From the NCBI GenBank assembly GCA_029863735.1, contig JAOTUT010000020.1, positions 1-12,423 on the forward strand: a stretch of DNA of 12,423 nt, in the 5' to 3' direction. The position numbers were made by a program, and so were the translations under genes. The stretch comes from Ignavibacteria bacterium. GTDB taxonomy: Bacteria > Bacteroidota > Ignavibacteria > Ignavibacteriales > Ignavibacteriaceae. Under the pieces are notes generated by a model, which was not told the origin of the DNA, did no database searches, and saw nothing but the letters and a program-made list of their open reading frames with translations. This document shows positions 1 to 5,742 of the stretch, piece after piece (positions within the stretch are counted from its first letter, which is position 1; every line of letters starts with the position of its first letter).

Positions 1-102
1 TTTTTAATTTAGTTGTTATATTAAGAAATAAAATTATTCTTTAAAATATAAATCAAGTAATCGAGTAAATAGGAGTGTCTTCACAAAAAAAGGAAGCAGA
101 TT

Positions 103-788
103 ATGCGATACAAAATTAATACTTATTCTATTATTACTTTTTTATTCTTTGCTGGTTTTATATCGGCACAGGATACGGACCAATCATCAATTCTCATTAC
201 AACATCCTCTGAAACACAAGTTCCTGCTGAAGCTATATTTTTTTCAATTACACTTAGCACTCAAAATGAAGACCCAATGAAAGCATTTGATGAACACAAG
301 AAATTAGAAAAGAACCTGTTAAATCTTATTAAGGAATTTGAAATTGCGGACTCAAATATCAGCTATTCCCTTTTGAACATTGGAAGAACACCTCCCTATG
401 CAAAAGACAAACTAGGATTTCAAACCAGGCAAGTCGTAAGCATACGGTTAAGTGATTTTAACAAATACGAACCTCTTCAACTGGCTTTTCTGTCAAACGG
501 TATTTATGAATACAACGCAAAGTTCACAACTGAAGGAAAAGAGGAATGGGTAGAAAAAGGTATTAGGAAGGCGATATCGAAAGCAAAAGAAGAAGCTGAG
601 TTGACTGCTAAAAATCTTGGAAAAAACTTGGGAAAATAATTACAATCGAATCTTCACATTATTACCCATCTGGTGAACATATGACGGCTCTTACTGTACA
701 AAGACCGGGAGAATCGTTAATAGAACTTCCTCGGTTCGTACGAATGAGCGTTTCATTAAGAATAAAGTTTGAACTTTTAGATAATTAG
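103..788 (+). pseudogene. SIMPL-domain (DUF541) exported protein, reading frame interrupted
   Basis: The 0 frame (103-639) starts with a Sec signal peptide (basic MRYK, hydrophobic run, cleavage near ISAQ at residues 20-23) and continues as a SIMPL/DUF541-type domain (oscillating strands, then the usual Lys/Glu-rich helix with AKEEAELTAKNLGK near residues 160-175). It stops at 637-639, where family members normally continue LGKIxxI. The -1 frame carries on from there without a gap: IITIESSHYYPSGEH, then the final strand FVRMSVSLRIKFELLDN, stopping at 786-788. The combined length of about 228 residues is normal for the family, so the break is a lesion, a sequencing error or a recoding site. 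AGGAAG lies 6 bases before the ATG. The family is periplasmic or outer-membrane associated (BP26/OMP28-like) with no settled biochemical role. The domain call is fairly sure; whether full protein is made is open. Confidence 0.8.
630..639 (+). other. Slippery heptamer G GGA AAA followed directly by TAA
   Basis: In the frame of the upstream part the bases read ttG GGA AAA TAA, which fits the X XXY YYZ pattern for -1 slippage. A -1 slip here reads GGG AAA ATA ATT and enters exactly the frame that holds the rest of the SIMPL domain. A lost A in the A-run would look the same. No convincing internal Shine-Dalgarno sequence or strong structure right after the site was seen. Confidence 0.5.
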
Positions 789-794
789 TAATTT

Positions 795-819
795 CCCCTC
801 CTCACACTAAGAGGAGGGG
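795..819 (+). terminator. Intrinsic-type hairpin after the SIMPL gene
   Basis: A perfect 9-base-pair stem (CCCCTCCTC at 795-803 with GAGGAGGGG at 811-819) encloses a 7-base loop, followed by TGAAGTTTTAATTT. The U-tract is imperfect. It sits between two convergent genes and fits as the terminator of the plus-strand gene; the minus-strand side has no T-run. Confidence 0.6.
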
Positions 820-854
820 TGAAGTTTTAATTTAGCAGATTCTATTGCTAATCT

Positions 855-1220
855 TTATTTAACAACATCCCCTTCAACAGTTAGTGTAAATGGATTATAA
901 ATACCTAAAGTAATAAAATTTAATAGCCCGTTCACAAATGTCATTTGATATTTCATTCTAATATTAACGGCACGGGTGCCGCCTATTCTTTTCACTTCCT
1001 GTGCTATTAATTGCTCTACTTCTGCATTACTTGGACTGACAAGACCCCACAAAAAGTGGTTGATAGTTGCATCTGTTTCAAAATGGCTTACCGGTGTTAC
1101 TTTTTCCATATTTGTTATTTCAATGCCCTGGTCTACAGGTTCACCAATCTGGTTTAAAGTATAACACCCTGTTAATAAAAAAATTCCTATAAAAAATGTT
1201 GCAATAATTCTTATAGACAT
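855..1220 (-). CDS. Bor-like outer-membrane lipoprotein
   Basis: This 121-residue protein has a lipoprotein signal: MSIRIIATFF, hydrophobic core, then lipobox LTGC with the lipidated Cys at residue 19. Two segments resemble the Bor/Iss family of phage lambda and E. coli: INHFLWGLV near 53-61 (Bor has a HHFFVSGI block) and FVNGLLNFITLGIYNP at 95-110, which is very close to Bor's FVNGLLGFITLGIYTP. Length is also about that of Bor (roughly 97 residues) plus a longer middle. GGAGGA is placed 3 bases before the ATG on the minus strand, fixing the start. It stands alone and convergent to the SIMPL gene. Bor is known for serum resistance in enterobacteria; in this organism the role is unknown and I only infer family membership from these motifs. 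Confidence 0.7.
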   Translation of the reverse strand: MSIRIIATFFIGIFLLTGCYTLNQIGEPVDQGIEITNMEKVTPVSHFETDATINHFLWGLVSPSNAEVEQLIAQEVKRIGGTRAVNIRMKYQMTFVNGLLNFITLGIYNPFTLTVEGDVVK

Positions 1221-1381
1221 AGTTCCTCCATTTTTATTTAATTGTTTAATAACTTACTTATGTAACTTAGTATATAGTTTATACATCGACAAATTTTTTC
1301 AATGGTGACTTGCTTAGTCGCTTTACAAAGATAGCTTGCCTTTTTACTTTCCTGCATTTCCAAAAATTACTTGACAGTGCT
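1221..1381. other. Upstream region of the Bor-like gene
   Basis: AT-rich spacer between the start of the Bor-like gene and the first composite repeat. It should hold the minus-strand promoter, but I could not pick -35 and -10 boxes with acceptable spacing. No ORF was seen. Confidence 0.3.
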
Positions 1382-1547
1382 GTAATAGTAATTAGTAAGT
1401 AGTAAGTAGTTGGCAGTAAATAGTAAGGGCGAGTTTGTAGCTCGCCCTTTATTTTGTCATCCCGAATTTATTTCGGGATCTTTGTTTTAAAATAGAGATT
1501 CTTCGCTTCGCCTATCTGCCGACAGGCAGGCTCAGAATGACATTAAA
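1382..1547 (-). repeat. Composite palindromic repeat, copy A (full)
   Basis: Modules in plus-strand order: (i) a GTAATTAGTAAGTAGTAAG tract; (ii) hairpin AAGGGCGAG/CTCGCCCTT; (iii) hairpin ATCCCGAA (1459-1466)/TTCGGGAT (1472-1479); (iv) ATTCTTCG arm with an internal CTGCC-gaca-GGCAG hairpin (1516-1529) and the arm CTCAGAATGACATTAAAT, ending directly on the stop codon of the type IX cargo gene at 1548. Copy B at 4862-5026 has the same modules in the same order; C, D, E and F are shorter. It serves as the 3' untranslated region of the minus-strand operon. Confidence 0.85.
1425..1449 (-). terminator. Hairpin of repeat copy A, probable terminator
   Basis: AAGGGCGAG (1425-1433) pairs perfectly with CTCGCCCTT (1441-1449) around a 7-base loop. 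It lies about 100 bases beyond the last gene of the fibre operon. The plus-strand side is followed by TATTTTG and the minus-strand side by ACTATTTAC, so it may act in both directions. Confidence 0.5.
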
Positions 1548-2027
1548 TTATTTCAACAAAACCATTTTCTTTGTTTGCACAAAATTACCTGCTCTTATTT
1601 CATAAATATATGTTCCGCTCGGCAGTTTGCCGGAGTTAAAATTAATTTCATAATATCCCGCGGCTTTAATTTCGTTCATTAATACTTCTACCCGCCTTCC
1701 TAAAACATCAAACACTTTCAAGGAAACAAATTCTTGTTTCGGGATAGCAAATGAAATTGTTGTGCTTGGGTTAAACGGGTTCGGGTAGTTCTGTGAAAGA
1801 CTAAATTCTTCTGGAATTTCTGAATCATCTTCAATTTCAACCTCTACGGGAAGATTACAAAATGTACCGCCCCCGCTAAATGTTCCGTTAATAGTAATAG
1901 TAGCAGCACAAATGTCTGCGCCTGTACCAACATCAATGAAGGTACCAGCATCAAAAACAATACTGCTCTGCCCGTATAGCAATGATGTGGTTAATATTAT
2001 TGATAAATAAATAATTATTGTTTTCAT
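1548..2027 (-). CDS. Small type IX secretion cargo protein
   Basis: This 159-residue protein has a Sec signal peptide (MKTIIIYLSIILTTSLLYGQ), a mature segment of only about 50 residues (FDAGTFIDVGTGADIC..., Gly/Thr-rich, with two Cys), an acidic linker (VEIEDDSEIPEE), and a full type IX C-terminal sorting domain: LSQNYPNPFNPSTTISFAIP, then VFDVLGRRV, AAGYYEINF, LPSGTYIYEI and the terminal QTKKMVLLK. It should cross the outer membrane by the Por system and be anchored or released at the surface. Its ATG overlaps the stop of the upstream fibre gene (ATGA, 2024-2027), and AGGTGA just before it lies inside that gene, so it is probably translationally coupled. The tiny cargo part has no function I recognise; the secretion call is firm. 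Confidence 0.9.
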   Translation of the reverse strand: MKTIIIYLSIILTTSLLYGQSSIVFDAGTFIDVGTGADICAATITINGTFSGGGTFCNLPVEVEIEDDSEIPEEFSLSQNYPNPFNPSTTISFAIPKQEFVSLKVFDVLGRRVEVLMNEIKAAGYYEINFNSGKLPSGTYIYEIRAGNFVQTKKMVLLK

Positions 2028-3400
2028 TGGTCACCTAAACTAACTTTACTGGTTTCACTATCATTTGTTTTGAGATTTTCTATTTCAGTTACTAATATAT
2101 TTTGCGCCTGCTCAAACTTTGTAAGTTTGGCTTTTAACACATCGTTTTCTTTTTTCAAATCCTGAATTGCTTTAACCATTATTGGAAGAAGATTGCCGGG
2201 TGTTGCTTCCAGCTTTTCTGGATTATCTTTAAGTACGAGGTTCAGCCATTCTGCATTTTCCATAGCTTGGACTTCATCAAATTCCTGTGCAATAAATCCT
2301 GCTGTGGGCTCTTCCTTCATTTTGCTTCCGTCTGATTTGTTATCATCATACCATTCTCTTTTATCCCAATTGAAAAGGCGTGGCTTTATTTTCATTAAGA
2401 AATCAATTCCTAAATTTAATTCCTTAATATTTTTCTTGTCTCTCGCATCTGATAATGAGCTTATATTTTGAACATTACAGCGAAGAGATGAAACAAAACC
2501 ATTGCCCAATGTAATTTGATCTAAAGCAGTTGGGGATGATGGATTGGCATCAATACCTATTAATGTAAGATTCAAACCTGTAGATACAGTGGAGCCTGCA
2601 TTATATCCTAATGCTGTGTTATAATTTCCATTATTGTTTTCTAAAGAATGATGTCCCACGGCAGTATTTTGAAAACCTGAAAAGTTATGAAGTAATGAAT
2701 GATAACCAAATGCAGTGTTTTCTGAGCCTGTTATGTTAAAAGTTAATGCAGCTGAACCCACCGCTGTGTTACTGGTCCCTGTCGTGTTTTCAGCTAATGA
2801 TTCATGACCCACCGCTGTGTTACTGGTCCCTGTCGTGTTATTGTAGAGCGAATAATCCCCGAAAGCGGAATTTGAGTTGCCTGTTGAGTTCCAATATAAT
2901 GAGTTATAACCCGATGCAGTGTTATTGAAACCTATTGTGTTGGCAATTAACGAATTAGTACCCAATGAAGTGTTTTGGTAACCAGAGGTATTGGAGACTA
3001 ATGATGAATAGCCCAATGCTGTATTAGAGTAACCAGTTGTTAAGCTTAATAGAGAGCCAGCCCCTACCCCTGTGTTATAGCTTGCTTGATCACCAGTAGT
3101 ATGAGACATTGTAAAATTACCAGCGCCCGATCCAATAAAAGTGTTATACCCAGGGGTTCCCGTTGGCCTAAAGTCGTGGATAAAGCTACTTGCACCTTTA
3201 AAGATTACGCCGTGTGGTGATGCACTTGTGGTAAGTGGTAAGGTGATGCGCCCGTCGGATTGGCTAAGGGTGAAAAACGTCGTCGAGCCGTCTTTGATGG
3301 TAAATGTGCCGCCAGTGCCAAGCGTATTGGTTATGTTGTTTTGCGAATAGGTAAGTGTTGCAACAAAAAAGAACAAAAAGAATGATATAAATAGTTTCAT
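2024..3400 (-). CDS. Tail-fibre-like surface protein with S74 intramolecular chaperone domain (long paralogue)
   Basis: 458 residues. A signal peptide (1-20, ending TYSQ) is followed by an N-terminal strand region (21-108), nine units of a 17-residue repeat with consensus NTAVGxxSLxxNTTGxx (109-260), and a C-terminal domain of the peptidase S74 / endosialidase chaperone type (about 300-415) with SDARDKKNI at 317-325, RLFNWDKREW, and GFIAQEFDEV. Ser317 and Lys322 have the spacing of the catalytic dyad described for phage endosialidase, which cuts before the Ser-Asp site and releases the chaperone after trimer folding. A coiled coil (409-444, VKAIQDLKKENDVLKAKL...) ends the protein. The repeats resemble trimeric beta-roll fibres. 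No type IX C-terminal domain is present. RBS AGAGGAA precedes the ATG, and the stop of the paralogue lies 13 bases upstream. Substrate or partner unknown. Confidence 0.85.
   Translation of the reverse strand: MKLFISFFLFFFVATLTYSQNNITNTLGTGGTFTIKDGSTTFFTLSQSDGRITLPLTTSASPHGVIFKGASSFIHDFRPTGTPGYNTFIGSGAGNFTMSHTTGDQASYNTGVGAGSLLSLTTGYSNTALGYSSLVSNTSGYQNTSLGTNSLIANTIGFNNTASGYNSLYWNSTGNSNSAFGDYSLYNNTTGTSNTAVGHESLAENTTGTSNTAVGSAALTFNITGSENTAFGYHSLLHNFSGFQNTAVGHHSLENNNGNYNTALGYNAGSTVSTGLNLTLIGIDANPSSPTALDQITLGNGFVSSLRCNVQNISSLSDARDKKNIKELNLGIDFLMKIKPRLFNWDKREWYDDNKSDGSKMKEEPTAGFIAQEFDEVQAMENAEWLNLVLKDNPEKLEATPGNLLPIMVKAIQDLKKENDVLKAKLTKFEQAQNILVTEIENLKTNDSETSKVSLGDQ
2621..3076 (-). repeat. 17-residue (51-base) tandem repeat, nine units
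   Basis: Units begin at residues 109, 126, 143, 160, 177, 194, 211, 228 and 245 of the long fibre protein; the last has 16 residues. Each starts N-T/S-A/S-x-G. Two adjacent units share an identical 32-base stretch (2757-2788 and 2808-2839, 51 bases apart), which points to recent unit duplication. Confidence 0.85.
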
Positions 3401-3413
3401 TTTGGGTTCCTCT

Positions 3414-4589
3414 TTAATTGTTATTTGAAATTTGTACTAAATTATTATTACTTTTTATTTCTATTAACTCATTCTCTAATCCCTTAATTCTTTCATAAAG
3501 CTCTGCTATTTCATTGTCCTTTTCACCTTTTAATTCCTGGATTGCTTTTACTATAATTGGCAGAAGATTGCCGGGTGTTGCTTCCAGCTTTTCTGGATTA
3601 TCTTTTAGTACAAGATTCAACCATTCTGCATTTTCCGTTATTTGAACTTCATCGAGTTCCTGTGCGATAAATCCTGCTGTGGGCTCTTCTTTCATTTTGC
3701 TTCCATCAGATTTGTTATCATCATACCATTCTCTTTTATCCCAATTGAAAAGCCGGGATTTTATTTTCATTAAGAAATCAATTCCTAAATTTAATTCCTT
3801 AATATTTTTCTTATCTCTTGCATCTGATAATGAGCTTATATTTTGAACATTACAACGAAGTGAAGTAACAAAAATATTTCCCAATGTTATTTGATCTATT
3901 GCCGTAGGGCTTGATGGATTAGCATCAATGCCGAGCAAAGTTAAGTTAGCGCCTGTGGTAACAGTTGAGCCTGCATTATATCCTAAAGCAGTATTATAAT
4001 TTCCATTATTTTTAAGTAAAGAAAGATTTCCTACGGCTGTATTTTGGAAACCTACACCGTTGGAGGATAATGAACTATTACCTATTGCAGTATTTTCAGA
4101 GCCTGAGTTGTTATTGAATAATGATGCAGAGCCCAGCGCAGTGTTTTCAGAACCTCCAGCGTTATTAATTAATGTTGCAGAGCCCAATGCCGTATTATAG
4201 GAACCAGTAGTTAAGCTAGATAAAGAAATATATCCAACTGCTGTGTTAAAGCTCGCATCGGTACCTCCGGTAAAAGACATTGTAAAATTACCGGAATTTT
4301 CTCCTACAAATGTGTTACTTCTACTGGCTCCGGTTGGAGTAAAGTCGTGAATAAATCTGTTTCCCCCTTTAAATATCACGCCTGTTGTTGAGCTATTTTC
4401 TGTTACCTCAAGTCGTAAACCATTTAATATGTTCACCTCCCCTGTAGATTGGGTTACAGTTAAATAGTTATTACTTGCGTCCTTAATGCTAAACACTCCG
4501 TTTGTACCGAGTGTATTAATAATATTGTTTTGAGAATAAATTAGTGATCCCATGAACAAGAAGAAAAAGAATGATATAAATATTTTCAT
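3414..4589 (-). CDS. Tail-fibre-like surface protein with S74 intramolecular chaperone domain (short paralogue)
   Basis: 391 residues with the same plan as its downstream neighbour: signal peptide (1-20, ending IYSQ), N-terminal strands (21-114), five units of the 17-residue NTAxG repeat (115-198), S74 chaperone domain with SDARDKKNI (Ser255, Lys260) and GFIAQELDEV, and a C-terminal coiled coil (about 347-380, ELKGEKDNEIAELYERIKGLENELIEIK) that differs from the long paralogue. By eye, only about 12 of 156 residues differ across the S74 region, while the N-terminal parts are more divergent. It is the first gene of the operon; AAGAGGAACC precedes the ATG, in the same arrangement as the second gene. 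Expected product: a Sec-exported trimer that trims its own chaperone. How it passes or attaches to the outer membrane is unclear because no type IX tail or autotransporter barrel is visible. Confidence 0.85.
   Translation of the reverse strand: MKIFISFFFFLFMGSLIYSQNNIINTLGTNGVFSIKDASNNYLTVTQSTGEVNILNGLRLEVTENSSTTGVIFKGGNRFIHDFTPTGASRSNTFVGENSGNFTMSFTGGTDASFNTAVGYISLSSLTTGSYNTALGSATLINNAGGSENTALGSASLFNNNSGSENTAIGNSSLSSNGVGFQNTAVGNLSLLKNNGNYNTALGYNAGSTVTTGANLTLLGIDANPSSPTAIDQITLGNIFVTSLRCNVQNISSLSDARDKKNIKELNLGIDFLMKIKSRLFNWDKREWYDDNKSDGSKMKEEPTAGFIAQELDEVQITENAEWLNLVLKDNPEKLEATPGNLLPIIVKAIQELKGEKDNEIAELYERIKGLENELIEIKSNNNLVQISNNN
3528..3995 (-). repeat. Duplicated S74 module, partner of 2153-2620
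   Basis: The S74-coding segments of the two fibre genes form a long direct repeat in tandem orientation. Stretches such as 3570-3600 and 2191-2221 are base-identical by eye. This may be a recent duplication or ongoing gene conversion. Confidence 0.8.
3996..4247 (-). repeat. 17-residue (51-base) tandem repeat, five units
   Basis: Units begin at residues 115, 132, 149, 166 and 183 of the short fibre protein; the last has 16 residues, as in the long paralogue. The two proteins differ by four units, close to their whole length difference. Confidence 0.85.
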
Positions 4590-4750
4590 TTTGGTTCCTC
4601 TTAAATTGTTAACTATTGATGTTTATTAATTTCAGTTTTATAATTTTCTCAAATTATGGTGTCTGTTTATTTAGTGTTGCTGTATATTAATAATTGATAC
4701 TGCAAGAATATAGTGAAATAACTATTCACTCAAAAAATATATTTTCTTAA
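4590..4750. other. Upstream region of the fibre operon
   Basis: AT-rich stretch that must contain the operon promoter on the minus strand. TTGAGA on the minus strand (around 4648-4653) is a possible -35, but no good -10 follows at normal spacing. No ORF seen. Confidence 0.3.
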
Positions 4751-4861
4751 AAAATAGGTTTTTATGATGAGCTTGCAGAAAGGATTAGGAAAATAAGGCT
4801 GGCACTTGCAGCGCAGTATGAAAAAGACAACAATGAGTATGAAGATTCGTTGAAGTTTTGA
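4751..4861 (+). pseudogene. 3' remnant of an unidentified small gene
   Basis: An open frame without a start codon, preceded in frame by TAA at 4748-4750, encodes KIGFYDELAERIRKIRLAL followed by AAQYEKDNNEYEDSLKF and a TGA at 4859-4861. The Arg/Lys/Glu-rich helical style resembles the C-terminal end of small helical proteins often seen beside toxin-antitoxin loci, but this is an impression only. It ends where composite repeat copy B begins. Confidence 0.45.
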
Positions 4862-5026
4862 TTAGTAATTGGTAATTAGTAAGTAGTAAGTAGTAAATAG
4901 TAAGGGCGAGTTGGTAGCTCGCCCTTTTTAATTTGTCATCCCGAATTCATTTCGGGATCTTTGTTTAATAATAGAGATTCTGAAACAAGCCTGCCTGTCG
5001 GCAGACAGGTTCAGAATGACAAGTAG
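4862..5026 (-). repeat. Composite palindromic repeat, copy B (full)
   Basis: Same modules and order as copy A: GTAATTAGTAAGTAGTAAG tract; AAGGGCGAG/CTCGCCCTT hairpin; ATCCCGAA (4938-4945)/TTCGGGAT (4951-4958) hairpin; then a nested palindrome in which ATTCTGAA (4977-4984) pairs with TTCAGAAT (5010-5017), CCTG (4990-4993) with CAGG (5006-5009), and the core CCTGTC-GGCA-GACAGG or CTGCC-TGTC-GGCAG can form alternative hairpins. It ends on a ghost of a type IX cargo tail. Confidence 0.85.
4902..4926. terminator. Hairpin of repeat copy B, possible bidirectional terminator
   Basis: AAGGGCGAG (4902-4910) and CTCGCCCTT (4918-4926) form a perfect 9-base-pair stem with a 7-base loop, followed on the plus strand by TTTAATTT. 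Confidence 0.45.
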
Positions 5027-5062
5027 TTACTTCAGCAGTATCATCTTTTTAGTTTAAGCAAA
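5027..5062 (-). pseudogene. Ghost of a type IX secretion C-terminal tail
   Basis: Read on the minus strand the bases give F-A-stop-T-K-K-M-I-L-L-K-stop. The last eight codons match the tail of the cargo genes in this window, and the in-frame TAA replaces the CAA (Gln) found in the 1548-2027 gene's QTKKM. Nothing recognisable as cargo lies upstream. It is a 3' scar of a lost cargo gene, still joined to repeat copy B. Confidence 0.7.
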
Positions 5063-5171
5063 TGCATCCGACGAATTATGTACAACTAAATCCTGATGAA
5101 TTTTAACACAAAAAGATTTATCGTTAAATTAGCTTTATAATATTTTAATTATAAATAAAGGTACTATCCAA

Positions 5172-5657
5172 ATGAAAAAACATTTTTACTTATTACTTTT
5201 CGGATTAAGCATTTTATTTTCTACAATAGTAACCGCACAAGAAAAACCAATCCAGCTTTCGCTTTTCAATCCAATACAAATATTTCCTGAGAGCTCATCT
5301 ATCGCTGGTCTTCGCTTTAATCTTATTTACGGCAAGAATGCAAATGTAACTGGGCTTGATCTCGGCCTGGTAAATCAAACAACAGGATCGCAAACAGGAG
5401 TTCAGTGGGGTGGTGTTAATCTTAATGATGGTGGTTTTAAAGGATGGCAATCAGGATTTGTTAACGTTACAAAAGGAAGTTCCCTCGGATTACAAACTGC
5501 CGCTGTTAATTATCATCTGGGGCATTTTAACGGGTTACAGTTTTCAATCGTTAATTATGCAGCAACGTTAAAGGGTTTGCAGATTGGTTTGATAAATGTT
5601 ATCGGTAAAGGTGGTTTCTTGCCTGTGTTCCCAATCTTTAACTTTGATTTTGATTGA
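5172..5657 (+). CDS. Surface-repeat protein (GLQxGxVN type, LA_2272-like)
   Basis: 161 residues with a signal peptide (MKKHFYLLLFGLSILFSTIVTAQ). The mature part opens with QLSLFNPIQIFPESSSIAGLR and continues as about six tandem units of 14-16 residues with pattern (T/K/L)GLQxGxVNxxxG: TGLDLGLVN, TGVQWGGVN, KGWQSGFVN, LGLQTAAVN, NGLQFSIVN, KGLQIGLIN. This is the style of proteins annotated as LA_2272-family surface repeat proteins, probably forming beta strands at the outer membrane or surface; no biochemical function is established as far as I know. The end VFPIFNFDFD closes with an aromatic C-terminus, as many outer-membrane beta proteins do. AAAGG is 10 bases before the ATG, and a perfect TATAAT lies at 5136-5141 without a clear -35. 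It is monocistronic, convergent with the next gene. Confidence 0.75.
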   Translation: MKKHFYLLLFGLSILFSTIVTAQEKPIQLSLFNPIQIFPESSSIAGLRFNLIYGKNANVTGLDLGLVNQTTGSQTGVQWGGVNLNDGGFKGWQSGFVNVTKGSSLGLQTAAVNYHLGHFNGLQFSIVNYAATLKGLQIGLINVIGKGGFLPVFPIFNFDFD

Positions 5658-5706
5658 TTTGTTGATTAAGAGTAAAATGGGTGAACAAGTGTTCGACTTT
5701 ATTAAT

Positions 5707-5742
5707 AAGTAGATTCCTCGTTTCACTCAGAATGACATTAAA
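5707..5742 (-). repeat. Composite repeat, copy C (partial)
   Basis: Only the last module is kept: AAGTAGATTCCTCG, then CACTCAGAATGACATTAAAT, joined directly to the TGA stop of the type IX gene at 5743. The AAGGGCGAG and CCCGAA hairpins are absent here. Confidence 0.7.

Noticed and set aside
976..1164. Plus-strand reading frame inside the Bor-like gene
   Set aside because: No ribosome site, and the opposite strand has lipobox, family motifs and a good Shine-Dalgarno.
2193..3350. Plus-strand reading frames opposite the long fibre gene
   Set aside because: They lie wholly within the minus-strand gene, have no ribosome site or domain, and mirror its repeat structure.
1548..4589. Prophage or phage tail region because of the S74 domains
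   Set aside because: Both fibres have Sec signal peptides, the operon ends in a type IX cargo gene, and no other phage gene is seen.
4764..4796. Tiny ATG frame MMSLQKGLGK
   Set aside because: Ten codons with no ribosome site, overlapping the more protein-like remnant in another frame.
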